From positions 1-6,970 of the forward strand of contig JAHIRR010000288.1 in the NCBI GenBank assembly GCA_018818505.1: DNA of 6,970 nucleotides. The letters are read 5' to 3'. The position numbers were made by a program, and so were the translations under genes. Numbering within the stretch: position 1 is the stretch's first letter; each line of letters opens with the position of its first letter. Below are positions 1 to 6,129 of this stretch, piece after piece. The notes beneath the pieces were generated by a model that saw only the letters and a program-made list of their open reading frames with translations, was not told the DNA's origin and ran no database searches. Origin of the DNA: Candidatus Omnitrophota bacterium. GTDB taxonomy: Bacteria > Omnitrophota > Koll11 > Gorgyraeales > Gorgyraeaceae.

Positions 1-75
1 AAGGCCCACGCATTTTCAAAAAGCGCGCTTACCAAGATCAAAGAAGTAGGCGGAAAATGCGAGGTCATTAAATAA
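1..75 (+). CDS. rplO: 50S ribosomal protein L15 (uL15), C-terminal fragment
   Basis: The window opens inside a reading frame whose last 24 codons end at TAA (73-75). The translation includes KAHAFSKSALTKIKEVGGKC followed by EVIK, which matches the conserved C-terminus of L15 (AHAFSKSA...I...GG...EVI). L15 is a large-subunit protein that binds 23S rRNA late in assembly. Its position directly upstream of secY is the standard spc-operon order. The start lies outside the window, so length and N-terminus cannot be judged. The last codons also carry GAGG (61-64), which may serve as a rather distant ribosome-binding site for secY. Confidence 0.93.
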   Translation, partial: KAHAFSKSALTKIKEVGGKCEVIK

Positions 76-76
76 A

Positions 77-1423
77 ATGCTTAAGGCGTTAGCAAATTCA
101 CTTAAAATACCCGACTTAAGAAGAAAGCTGTTTATAACGTTTGGGCTCCTCAGTGTCTACAGGATAGGCGCTTACATACCTACGCCTGGCGTGAATGGCG
201 CGGCGCTTGTGCAGTTCTTTGACAGTGTGACGCGTTCACAGGGCGGCACGCTCTTTGGCATCATGAATATGTTTTCAGGCGGTGCGCTCACGCGATTGAC
301 GATATTTGCGCTGGGCATCATGCCGTATATATCCGCTTCGATCATACTTCAGCTTTTGATCACTGTAGTTCCGCATCTTGAAAAATTATCAAAGGAAGGT
401 GAGGCAGGCAGGAGAACAATAATCCAGTACACGCGTTATGGCACAGTAGTGCTGGCAATAATTCAGTCATTTTTCATAAGCCTATGGCTGGAAAACCCAG
501 CAAGGTTCCAGGGGCTCACAATAGTTGATAACCCTGGATTGGGTTTCAGGTTTCTGACAGTAGTCACTCTTACGACAGGCACGGCCTTTATTATGTGGCT
601 GGGCGAACAGATCCAGGAGCGCGGCATAGGAAACGGGATTTCCCTGATAATCACAGCTGGCATAATTTCAAGGCTGCCATCCGCGTTATATCAGCTCTTT
701 GCTCTAGTTTCTCCTTTCGCTCCAGAGAAGAGGCAGATAAGCTTTTTTACGATTGCCTTGATGTCAGCTATTGGTGTAGGCGTAATTGTAGCAGTTATTT
801 TAATCACGCAGGGCCAGCGCAAGATACCGGTCCAGTACGCAAAAAGGATCATAGGTAGAAAGGTTTATGGCGGTCAGAGCACATATATACCTTTAAAGGT
901 GAACCAGGCAGGCGTTATACCTATAATATTTGCCCAATCCATAATATTATTTCCTGCGACAATAGCAGGTTTCATGCCAAACATGGGCCTACAGCGTATA
1001 GCGCAATCACTCGTAAGAGGACAATGGCTTTACACCGTCGTATACAGTCTTTTAATCATATTTTTCGCTTATTTTTACACTGCGATAACATTTAACCCTG
1101 CTGATGTCGCTGACAACATGAAGAAATACGGCGGATTTGTGCCAGGCGTCAGGCCAGGCCGCAAGACAGCCGAGTATTTTGATTTCATCATGACCAGGAT
1201 CACTTTGCCAGGCGCGGCATTCCTGGCCTTTATAGCTGTTTTTCCTGATATGCTGGGCGCATGGTTAAAGGTGCCGTATTTAGTGGCTAGCTTCTTCGGC
1301 GGCACAGCCCTTTTGATCGTGGTCGGCGTAATGCTTGACACTATGCGACAAATAGAATCACAGCTCTTGATGAGGCATTACGAAGGTTTTATGAAAAAGG
1401 GCAGGATCAAGGGGCGCAGGTAA
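77..1423 (+). CDS. secY: Protein translocase subunit SecY
   Basis: SecY forms the protein-conducting channel of the inner-membrane Sec translocon with SecE and SecG. It passes unfolded proteins driven by SecA or inserts membrane proteins from the ribosome. The 448 residues are normal for the family and show about ten hydrophobic segments. The N-terminus (IPDLRRKLFITFGLL, 11-25) leads into the first helix. The plug and second-helix region follows at about 60-94 (FGIMNMFSGGAL...GIMPYISASII). Other hallmarks are ERGIGNGISL (181-190), the cytosolic loop QGQRKIPVQYAKR (245-257) and NPADVADNMKKYGGFVPGVRPG (340-361), the loop that contacts SecA or the ribosome. The C-terminal tail is basic. The start lies 1 nt after the rplO stop, with GAGG 12 nt upstream. 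The stop overlaps the adk start as TAATG. Nothing appears truncated. Confidence 0.98.
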   Translation: MLKALANSLKIPDLRRKLFITFGLLSVYRIGAYIPTPGVNGAALVQFFDSVTRSQGGTLFGIMNMFSGGALTRLTIFALGIMPYISASIILQLLITVVPHLEKLSKEGEAGRRTIIQYTRYGTVVLAIIQSFFISLWLENPARFQGLTIVDNPGLGFRFLTVVTLTTGTAFIMWLGEQIQERGIGNGISLIITAGIISRLPSALYQLFALVSPFAPEKRQISFFTIALMSAIGVGVIVAVILITQGQRKIPVQYAKRIIGRKVYGGQSTYIPLKVNQAGVIPIIFAQSIILFPATIAGFMPNMGLQRIAQSLVRGQWLYTVVYSLLIIFFAYFYTAITFNPADVADNMKKYGGFVPGVRPGRKTAEYFDFIMTRITLPGAAFLAFIAVFPDMLGAWLKVPYLVASFFGGTALLIVVGVMLDTMRQIESQLLMRHYEGFMKKGRIKGRR

Positions 1424-2088
1424 TGAGAATTGTATTATTGGGGCCGCCAGGAGCAGGCAAGGGAACACAGGCAGTAATGCTCTTTGAAAAACTAGGATAT
1501 TTGCATCTCTCAACAGGCGACATACTTAGAGAAAATGTAAAAAATGGCACTGAAGTTGGTAAAAAAGCAAAGTCCTTTATGGACAAAGGCGACCTGGTGC
1601 CTGATGACATTGTGATCGAGATGATGCTCGAGAAGATTAATAAAGATGCCTTATGCAAGGATTTTATACTGGATGGCTTTCCAAGGACTGTATATCAGGC
1701 AAAAAAGATAGATACTGAGCTTGAGAAGATAAAACTGCCCATAGACCTCGTTGTATATTTTGAGACGAGCCTAAAGACAGTCGTATTCAGACTTACAGGA
1801 AGAAGGCTTTGCCCTAAATGCGGCGCAAATTATCATATTATAAATATGCCTCCGAAAAAACAAGGTATCTGCGATAAGTGCGGACTCGAGCTTTACCAGA
1901 GAAAAGACGATAACGAAGAGACCATCAAAAAGAGGCTCGAGGTTTTTAATGATCAGACCAGAGAGCTTATTGATTACTATAAGGAAAAAGGCATACTCAA
2001 AGAGATCTCAGGCGATTTGGATGCAAAAGAAGTTTACAAAAAACTCTCTGGAATTTTAAACGAAGACACCACTTACAAAAATCATTGA
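1423..2088 (+). CDS. adk: Adenylate kinase, zinc-type long-LID form
   Basis: This kinase interconverts ATP + AMP and 2 ADP in the cytosol. Visible motifs are the P-loop GPPGAGKGT (7-15), the AMP-site STGD (30-33), DGFPRT (84-89), RLTGRRLCP (123-131) and the KDDNEETIKKRL segment (161-172). The LID carries Cys130, Cys133, Cys150 and Cys153, arranged as the zinc site of Gram-positive-type and many other long-form enzymes. The 221 residues are slightly more than the usual 210-217. The start ATG shares its A with the secY TAA, so translational coupling is likely; AAGGGG (1409-1414) is a possible ribosome-binding site. The last seven codons and the stop lie inside a perfect palindrome (see 2065-2107), so the C-terminal tail looks shaped by a repeat rather than by the enzyme fold. 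Confidence 0.98.
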   Translation: MRIVLLGPPGAGKGTQAVMLFEKLGYLHLSTGDILRENVKNGTEVGKKAKSFMDKGDLVPDDIVIEMMLEKINKDALCKDFILDGFPRTVYQAKKIDTELEKIKLPIDLVVYFETSLKTVVFRLTGRRLCPKCGANYHIINMPPKKQGICDKCGLELYQRKDDNEETIKKRLEVFNDQTRELIDYYKEKGILKEISGDLDAKEVYKKLSGILNEDTTYKNH

Positions 2089-2107
2089 TTTTTGTAAGTG
2101 GTATGTC
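2065..2107. repeat. Palindrome overlapping adk 3' end (hairpin A)
   Basis: The 17-nt arm 2068-2084 (ACCACTTACAAAAATCA) is perfectly complementary to 2086-2102 around a single T at 2085. GAC (2065-2067) and GTC (2105-2107) extend the stem past a 2-nt bulge. It includes the last adk codons and the TGA stop (2086-2088). No T-tract follows, so it is not a canonical intrinsic terminator. Its core resembles hairpin C at 2229-2265. Confidence 0.9.
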
Positions 2108-2111
2108 TGAG

Positions 2112-2221
2112 TTTATCCCGCCCTTTTGTTTAGGGCGTATCGCTAATAAATAGGCGATAGGCAATGTATATTGAGGATGTATTCAAAATGCGAAATGCAC
2201 TAAACAAAAGAGCGGGATAAA
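2112..2221. repeat. Inverted-repeat element B, 110 bp, MITE-like
   Basis: The 22-nt outer arms 2112-2133 and 2200-2221 (TTTATCCCGC...) match with one mismatch. The similarity continues imperfectly to 32-nt arms (2112-2143 and 2190-2221, about 28 of 32 matching). The spacer of 46 nt (2144-2189) is AT-rich with no ORF. An inner short stem (TATCGC 2138-2143 with GCGATA 2154-2159) competes with the outer pairing. The element sits between hairpins A and C in the adk-map gap. No clear target-site duplication is visible at its edges, so a mobile origin is inferred, not shown. Confidence 0.75.
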
Positions 2222-2228
2222 TTCGTAC

Positions 2229-2265
2229 CTTGAGTTACGAAAATCAAAGATTTTCGTAACTCAAG
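2229..2265. repeat. Palindrome just upstream of map (hairpin C)
   Basis: The arm 2229-2245 (CTTGAGTTACGAAAATC) is perfectly complementary to 2249-2265, with an AAA loop (2246-2248), giving a 17-bp stem. It ends 11 nt before the map start codon and is not followed by a T-tract. The inner part, TTACGAAAATC...GATTTTCGTAA, is the same as hairpin A except for one base pair and the loop. Confidence 0.9.
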
Positions 2266-2276
2266 CACTCATTTAA

Positions 2277-3026
2277 ATGATAGAAATAAAAAATGAGGCT
2301 GAGATAGCCCTTATAAGAGAGGCATCGAGGATAGTAAGGGATGTACTGCAGGAGATAAAGGAAATTGCAAGGCCTGGCATAGCGACAGAGGAACTTGATA
2401 AAAAAGCAGAACAGATGATAGAGGCGGCCAATGCAAGGCCTGCCTTTAAAGGCTATAGAGGGTTTCCTGCCAGCATATGCACTTCAATAAATGAGCAGGT
2501 GGTCCATGGTATTCCAGGGAAAAGGAAGCTGGTCTCAGGGGATATCTTAAGCGTGGATGCAGGGGTTGAGAAAAACGGATTTTTTGGTGATGCCGCCATT
2601 ACCATAGAGATCGGCGATTCAGTGCCTGATGCCGCAAAGAAGTTAATAAGAATCACAGAAGAATCGTTGTGGGTCGGCATAGAAAAGGCAGTCAAGGGCA
2701 ACAGGCTCTTTGATATATCTTATGCTATTCAGAAATATGTGGAGGATCGTGGCTATTCTATAGTCAGGGATTTTGTAGGCCATGGCATAGGCAAAAAGAT
2801 GCACGAAGATCCTGAGATACCTAATTTTGGTAAGCCAGGCACAGGGCCGAGATTAAAGAACGGCATGGTCATGGCAATTGAGCCAATGGTCAATGAAGGA
2901 AAATGCGAGATAGAGATACTCACAGATAGATGGACAGCAGTTACCAGAGACAAGAAATTATCAGCTCATTTTGAACACACAGTGGCTGTGACAGATAATG
3001 GGCCAATAGTGTTGACAGGAGTTTAA
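2277..3026 (+). CDS. map: Methionine aminopeptidase, type I
   Basis: This metalloenzyme removes the initiator methionine from nascent proteins at the ribosome exit. The 249-residue pita-bread fold carries all five metal ligands of the family: Asp94 (SVDAG), Asp105 (FGDAA), His169 (VGHGIG), Glu202 (AIEPM) and Glu233 (HFEHT). The catalytic/substrate histidines are His77 (VVHGIP) and His176 (KKMHEDP). There is no N-terminal zinc-finger extension, so it is the short bacterial form. The N-terminus [20 protein letters not shown] fits the family. An in-frame TAA sits immediately before the ATG (2274-2276), so no upstream start is possible. I see no Shine-Dalgarno sequence before it, which is unlike its neighbours. 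The stop is 2 nt before infA, pointing to coupled translation. Confidence 0.98.
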   Translation: MIEIKNEAEIALIREASRIVRDVLQEIKEIARPGIATEELDKKAEQMIEAANARPAFKGYRGFPASICTSINEQVVHGIPGKRKLVSGDILSVDAGVEKNGFFGDAAITIEIGDSVPDAAKKLIRITEESLWVGIEKAVKGNRLFDISYAIQKYVEDRGYSIVRDFVGHGIGKKMHEDPEIPNFGKPGTGPRLKNGMVMAIEPMVNEGKCEIEILTDRWTAVTRDKKLSAHFEHTVAVTDNGPIVLTGV

Positions 3027-3028
3027 AA

Positions 3029-3247
3029 ATGGCAAAAGAAGAAGCGATTGAAGTAGAAGGCACAGTGCTTGGGGCATTGCCCAACGCCATGTTTCGCGTT
3101 GAATTAGAAAATGGACATAAGGTGCTTGCCCATGTTTCTGGTAAGATGAGGATGTATTTTATAAAAATTTTGCCAGGCGATAAGGTGAAGATGGAACTCT
3201 CGCCTTATGACTTAACCAGGGGCAGGATAACATACAGGTCTAAATGA
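3029..3247 (+). CDS. infA: Translation initiation factor IF-1
   Basis: IF-1 occupies the A site of the 30S subunit during initiation and aids IF-2 and IF-3. The 72 residues form a single S1-like OB fold and match the family consensus almost end to end ([20 protein letters not shown], then [34 protein letters not shown]). The start is set by AGGAG (3017-3021), inside the end of map and 7 nt upstream. The gene follows map by 2 nt. Downstream, before rpmJ, lies a 139-nt gap filled by a long inverted repeat. Confidence 0.98.
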   Translation: MAKEEAIEVEGTVLGALPNAMFRVELENGHKVLAHVSGKMRMYFIKILPGDKVKMELSPYDLTRGRITYRSK

Positions 3248-3250
3248 CAC

Positions 3251-3372
3251 GGAGGTTGCGTGAGGTTTCGTAATGTTTCGTTAGGTTTCGTGAGGTTGCC
3301 AAAAGATGGATTTCAAGACTCCTGTAACTTTACGAAACCTAACGCAACTTAACGAAACATTACGAAACTTCC
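3251..3372. repeat. 10-nt-period inverted repeat, copy 1 (infA/rpmJ)
   Basis: The left arm (3251-3300) is five tandem near-copies of a 10-nt unit like GAGGTTTCGT. The right arm (3323-3372) is the same in inverse orientation, with units like ACGAAACCTA. Arm against arm, 39 of 50 positions are complementary, with a 22-nt loop (3301-3322). The left edge is ACGGAGGTT and the arm-loop junction is GTTGCCAAAAG, both shared with the copies at 4347 and 6130. In mRNA this would be a roughly 50-bp imperfect stem. It lies wholly between the infA stop and the rpmJ ribosome-binding site. Confidence 0.92.
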
Positions 3373-3374
3373 AT

Positions 3375-3381
3375 AGGGGTG
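3375..3381 (+). promoter_or_regulatory. Ribosome-binding site that fixes the rpmJ start
   Basis: AGGGGTG lies 5 nt before ATG 3387 and immediately after the right arm of the inverted repeat. The reading frame is open back to an ATG at 3306 inside the repeat loop, but that start has no comparable site. Starting at 3387 gives the canonical 37-residue L36. Confidence 0.75.
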
Positions 3382-3386
3382 TAGAC

Positions 3387-3500
3387 ATGAAAGTTAAACC
3401 ATCAGTAAAACTAATATGCGACAAGTGTAAGATCATAAAACGCAAACGCATAATACGGGTTATTTGCATAAACCCGAAGCACAAACAGAGGCAGGGATAG
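3387..3500 (+). CDS. rpmJ: 50S ribosomal protein L36 (bL36)
   Basis: This 37-residue zinc-ribbon protein stabilises the 23S rRNA core near the peptidyl-transferase region late in assembly. The zinc ligands Cys11, Cys14, Cys27 and His32 are all present (CDKC...C-x4-H), so it is the zinc-binding form. The rest is strongly basic, as usual. The start MKVKPSVK is the family's canonical N-terminus and has a ribosome-binding site at 3375-3381. The frame continues upstream without a stop to 3306, but those residues come from the repeat and are unlikely to be translated. A 52-nt gap with a 16-bp tandem repeat separates it from rpsM. Confidence 0.96.
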   Translation: MKVKPSVKLICDKCKIIKRKRIIRVICINPKHKQRQG

Positions 3501-3501
3501 G

Positions 3502-3541
3502 TCAGGAGATTGGGATATCAGGAGATTGGGATATCGGGATA
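3502..3541 (+). repeat. 16-bp tandem repeat, 2.5 copies
   Basis: TCAGGAGATTGGGATA occurs at 3502-3517 and again, identically, at 3518-3533. A shortened third copy, TCGGGATA, follows at 3534-3541. It fills most of the rpmJ-rpsM gap. Each full unit includes AGGAGA, resembling a Shine-Dalgarno core. The real rpsM site, AAGGAG (3541-3546), begins at the last base of the partial unit. Confidence 0.9.
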
Positions 3542-3552
3542 AGGAGTAAGGC

Positions 3553-3951
3553 ATGGCGAGGATTTCAGGCATAGATTTACCGAAAGAAAAAAGGATCGAA
3601 GTGGCGCTTACCTATATTTATGGTATAGGGCTTCATTCTTCGCAAAAGATATTAAAGGCTGCAGGCGTAAGTCCTGATATAAGGGCAAAGGATCTTAAGG
3701 AAGAAGATGTTTCCAAGATCGCTGCGATCATACAGAAGGAATATAAGGTAGAAGGCGATCTGAGAAGGGATAATTCTCAGAACATAAAACGCCTTATAGA
3801 TATTGGTTCTTACAGAGGATTCAGGCACAGAAGGTCTTTGCCTGTCAGAGGACAGAGGACAAAGTCGAATGCAAGAACTAGAAAAGGTCCGAGAAAAACA
3901 GTGGGCGTGACGAGAAAAAGCAAGACTCAAGGGGCCCCAGCAGGAGAATAA
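3553..3951 (+). CDS. rpsM: 30S ribosomal protein S13 (uS13)
   Basis: S13 sits in the head of the small subunit, contacts the P-site tRNA and bridges to the large subunit. The 132 residues begin with [10 protein letters not shown] and show YIYGIG (21-26) in the helix-two-turn-helix region, [17 protein letters not shown] (87-103), and the basic tail [12 protein letters not shown] (106-117) that reaches toward tRNA and mRNA. The tail runs somewhat past the usual 115-125 residues with [12 protein letters not shown]. The start is set by AAGGAG (3541-3546), 6 nt upstream. Its last codons encode AGGAG (3942-3946), which serves as the rpsK ribosome-binding site, and the two genes are 2 nt apart. It is the first gene of the alpha-operon block here. 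Confidence 0.98.
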   Translation: MARISGIDLPKEKRIEVALTYIYGIGLHSSQKILKAAGVSPDIRAKDLKEEDVSKIAAIIQKEYKVEGDLRRDNSQNIKRLIDIGSYRGFRHRRSLPVRGQRTKSNARTRKGPRKTVGVTRKSKTQGAPAGE

Positions 3952-3953
3952 AA

Positions 3954-4343
3954 ATGGCTGAAAAAAAGAAGACGACGAAGAAAAAGATGTTGAAAAATAT
4001 TACTAGCGGCATAGCGCATGTCCTAGCTACCTTTAATAACACGATCGTGACAATAGCGGATAGGAATGGCAATACTATTGTGTGGTCAAGCTGCGGCTCC
4101 GCAGGATTTAAGGGCTCAAAGAAGTCAACTCCGTTTGCTGCGCAGATCACTGCTTCAAATGCCGCAAAAAAGGCGCTCGAACGCGGACTCAAGGATGTGG
4201 AAGTCTTTGTAAAAGGCCCTGGTTCTGGCAGGGAAGCTGCTATTAGGGCAATACAGGCAGCAGGATTGCGCGTAAGCGCCATAAAGGATGTCACGCCTAT
4301 TCCGCACAACGGATGCAGGCCACCCAAACGCAGGAGAGTATAA
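3954..4343 (+). CDS. rpsK: 30S ribosomal protein S11 (uS11)
   Basis: S11 lies on the platform of the 30S subunit near the E-site mRNA path. The 129 residues match the usual length. A lysine-rich N-terminus ([12 protein letters not shown], 4-15) precedes the conserved body, with [10 protein letters not shown] (25-34), [20 protein letters not shown] (45-64), [15 protein letters not shown] (86-100) and the C-terminus [18 protein letters not shown] (112-129). Asn119-Gly120 is the position known in E. coli S11 to form isoaspartate. The ribosome-binding site is inside the end of rpsM, so the pair is probably translationally coupled. The stop is followed 3 nt later by a long inverted repeat. Confidence 0.98.
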   Translation: MAEKKKTTKKKMLKNITSGIAHVLATFNNTIVTIADRNGNTIVWSSCGSAGFKGSKKSTPFAAQITASNAAKKALERGLKDVEVFVKGPGSGREAAIRAIQAAGLRVSAIKDVTPIPHNGCRPPKRRRV

Positions 4344-4346
4344 CAC

Positions 4347-4473
4347 GGAGGTTACATGAGGTTACAAGAGGTTACAAGAGGTTACAGGAGGTTGCATAAA
4401 AGTGTGGACGCTGACGCTTTTAAAGTAACTTCGTGTAACATCTTGTAACGTCCTGTAACTTCTTGTAACCTCT
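4347..4473. repeat. 10-nt-period inverted repeat, copy 2 (rpsK/rpsD)
   Basis: The left arm (4347-4396) holds five units of the type GAGGTTACAA. The right arm (4424-4473) holds inverse units of the type TTGTAACTTC. Forty of 50 arm positions are complementary. The loop carries its own short stem, AAAAGTG (4398-4404 region) against CGCTTTT (4415-4421), with one G-U pair. The unit differs from copies 1 and 3 (TTACA in place of TTTCG) and does so in both arms. The left edge ACGGAGGTT and the GTTGC-AAAAG junction are the same. The rpsD site AAGGAG (4484-4489) lies just outside the right arm. Confidence 0.92.
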
Positions 4474-4494
4474 ACGCAATAAAAAGGAGAAAGA

Positions 4495-5124
4495 ATGGCA
4501 AGGTATACAGGTTCATCATGCAGGGTTTGTAGGCGCGAAGGAGAAAAGCTTTTTCTAAAAGGCATCAGATGCTACACAGATAAGTGCGCATTTGATAGGC
4601 GCGGCTATGCGCCAGGCCAGCATGGAAAAGGCAGGCGCTTCAAGATGTCAAACTACGGCCTGCAGTTAAGAGAAAAGCAAAAAGTAAAAAAGATTTACGG
4701 CGTACTGGAGAGACAGTTCAGAAAGTATTTTAAGATAGCAGCGCGTTCAAAAGGTGTAACAGGTGAAAGGTTATTGCAGTTACTGGAGAGGCGCCTCGAT
4801 AATGTAATATTTCGTTCGTGCTTTGCTGTGTCAAGGGCTCACGCAAGACAAATGGTAATGCATGGATTGGTCCGCGTCAATAATAGAAAAGTGAATATTC
4901 CTTCGTATTTTATTAAGGCAGGCGATATCATACAGCTAAAGACAAAGGATAAGATCGTCAAGAACACAAAGGAAACGCTTGAGAAGGTAAAAGATAGAGG
5001 CGTGCCTGATTGGCTAAAGCAGGACGCGCAGGCTTTTAGGGTAGATGTCACACGCCTTCCTGGCAGAAGTGACGTTGGAATGGACATAAAAGAGCAATTA
5101 ATAGTCGAGTTGTATTCGAAATAA
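4495..5124 (+). CDS. rpsD: 30S ribosomal protein S4 (uS4), zinc-type
   Basis: S4 is a primary 16S rRNA binder that nucleates assembly of the 30S body, helps form the mRNA entry site, and in E. coli represses the alpha operon. The 209 residues are typical. The N-terminal domain has Cys9, Cys12, Cys26 and Cys31 (CRVC...C-x4-C), the zinc-binding form. [11 protein letters not shown] (38-48) follows. The S4 RNA-binding domain runs from about 98 to 160 ([10 protein letters not shown]...[17 protein letters not shown]). The C-terminus [12 protein letters not shown] is complete. AAGGAG (4484-4489) sets the start. Whether the hairpin upstream has any role in S4 feedback is unknown; a similar element before rpmJ and rplQ argues against a specific role. 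Confidence 0.98.
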   Translation: MARYTGSSCRVCRREGEKLFLKGIRCYTDKCAFDRRGYAPGQHGKGRRFKMSNYGLQLREKQKVKKIYGVLERQFRKYFKIAARSKGVTGERLLQLLERRLDNVIFRSCFAVSRAHARQMVMHGLVRVNNRKVNIPSYFIKAGDIIQLKTKDKIVKNTKETLEKVKDRGVPDWLKQDAQAFRVDVTRLPGRSDVGMDIKEQLIVELYSK

Positions 5125-5130
5125 GGAGGA
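5123..5130 (+). promoter_or_regulatory. Strong ribosome-binding site of rpoA overlapping the rpsD stop
   Basis: AAGGAGGA is a near-perfect anti-16S match 4 nt before ATG 5135. It begins inside the rpsD TAA stop (5122-5124), so a ribosome finishing rpsD lies directly on it, consistent with coupled translation. Confidence 0.85.
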
Positions 5131-5134
5131 ATAG

Positions 5135-6121
5135 ATGGGTATAAGCTGGAAGACTTTTGAAATGCCTAAGAAGTTAACGCAGGATGAAAAGAGTTATACG
5201 CAGTCTTACGGGAAGTTTGCAGCTGAGCCATTCGAGCGCGGATTTGGAGCGACAATAGGCAATTCTCTAAGACGCATCCTGATATCTTCTATTGAAGGAG
5301 CTGCTGTTACGTCTGTGAAGATAGACGGTGTGCTGCATGAATTTTCTACAATACCGGGAGTCCAGGAAGATGTGCCGCAGATCATATTGAACATAAAGCA
5401 GCTGGTCCTGAGGTCACATTCCAGGACGCCGAAGGTGCTGCGTCTAAAGGCCTCAAAGAAAGGCGAGGTCACAGCAGAAAAGATCACAACAGATGATACT
5501 GTTGAGATAGTAAACCCTGATCTCCACATAGCCACGCTTACAAAGAACACATCCTTTAATATGGAACTGGAGATAGGAAAGGGCCGCGGTTATATGCCTT
5601 CTGAGAGGAACAAGAAAGAGGGTCAGGCTATAGGTGTGATACCGATTGATTCTGTGTTTGCGCCTGTTAGGCGGGTAGATTTTCATGTTGAGAATTCCAG
5701 GGTCGGACAGATCACGGATTATGATAAGCTGATACTGGAGATATGGACTAATGGCAGTGTGGATCCTAAAGAGGCGCTTCTTTACTCTTCCCATATATTG
5801 CAGCGGCATCTCGATGTATTTTCTAAGCTTGGAGAGGTCGAGGTCGAAGAGGACAAGGCAGTGGAGAGTAAGGAGGATCAGGAATTATTAAAGAAAATAA
5901 AGCTGCCTGTTTCAGAGATGGAGCTTTCCGTAAGAAGCGGTAACTGCCTGAGAGAGGCTCGCATAAAGACTATAGGCGAATTGGTAAAGAAAACAGAGCA
6001 GGATATGCTGCAGTATAGGAATTTTGGAAAAAAATCTCTCACTGAGATAAAAGAGATATTAAAAACTATGGGGCTGGGGTTTGGCATGGATGTTCCTAAA
6101 GAGGAGAAGAAGGGCAAATAG
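5135..6121 (+). CDS. rpoA: DNA-directed RNA polymerase subunit alpha
   Basis: The alpha dimer is the scaffold for beta and beta-prime assembly, and its C-terminal domain contacts UP-element DNA and activators. The 328 residues are the usual size. The N-terminal domain (1 to about 230) begins MGISWKTFEMPKKL and carries YGKFAAEPFERGFGATIGNS (25-44) then LRRIL, the dimer and assembly core, and later RGYMPSERN (151-159). An acidic linker (about 234-252) leads to the C-terminal domain (about 256-318). There the DNA-contact residues corresponding to E. coli Arg265, Asn268, Gly296, Lys298 and Ser299 are present, in VRSGNCLRE (266-274) and FGKKSLTEIKE (297-307). UP-element recognition is therefore probably retained. 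Spacing from rpsD is 10 nt. Downstream lies the third copy of the long inverted repeat. Confidence 0.98.
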   Translation: MGISWKTFEMPKKLTQDEKSYTQSYGKFAAEPFERGFGATIGNSLRRILISSIEGAAVTSVKIDGVLHEFSTIPGVQEDVPQIILNIKQLVLRSHSRTPKVLRLKASKKGEVTAEKITTDDTVEIVNPDLHIATLTKNTSFNMELEIGKGRGYMPSERNKKEGQAIGVIPIDSVFAPVRRVDFHVENSRVGQITDYDKLILEIWTNGSVDPKEALLYSSHILQRHLDVFSKLGEVEVEEDKAVESKEDQELLKKIKLPVSEMELSVRSGNCLREARIKTIGELVKKTEQDMLQYRNFGKKSLTEIKEILKTMGLGFGMDVPKEEKKGK

Positions 6122-6129
6122 AGATTAAC

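Noticed and set aside
2065..2107. Intrinsic terminator after adk
   Set aside because: The stem is AT-rich at its centre and no T-run follows the right arm; map and infA appear to belong to the same transcript.
2165..2200. Possible promoter for map (TATATT at 2167 and TTGAGG at 2171)
   Set aside because: Neither hexamer has a partner at proper spacing; both lie in the AT-rich spacer of element B.
3012..3017. TTGACA, a perfect -35 hexamer at the end of map
   Set aside because: There is no -10-like hexamer 16-18 nt downstream (3034-3041 is in infA and purine-rich), and infA is tightly coupled to map.
3251..3372. CRISPR-like array
   Set aside because: Units are 10 nt, directly adjacent with no spacers, and are inverted between the two arms; no cas gene is present.
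3306..3386. In-frame N-terminal extension of rpmJ by 27 codons
   Set aside because: These codons come from the loop and right arm of the inverted repeat. L36 is 37 residues from ATG 3387, which has its own ribosome-binding site.
3878..4327. 149-codon open frame on the minus strand opposite rpsM/rpsK
   Set aside because: It is antisense to two clearly real genes, is low in recognisable motifs and mirrors their lysine codons as Phe/Leu/Ser runs.
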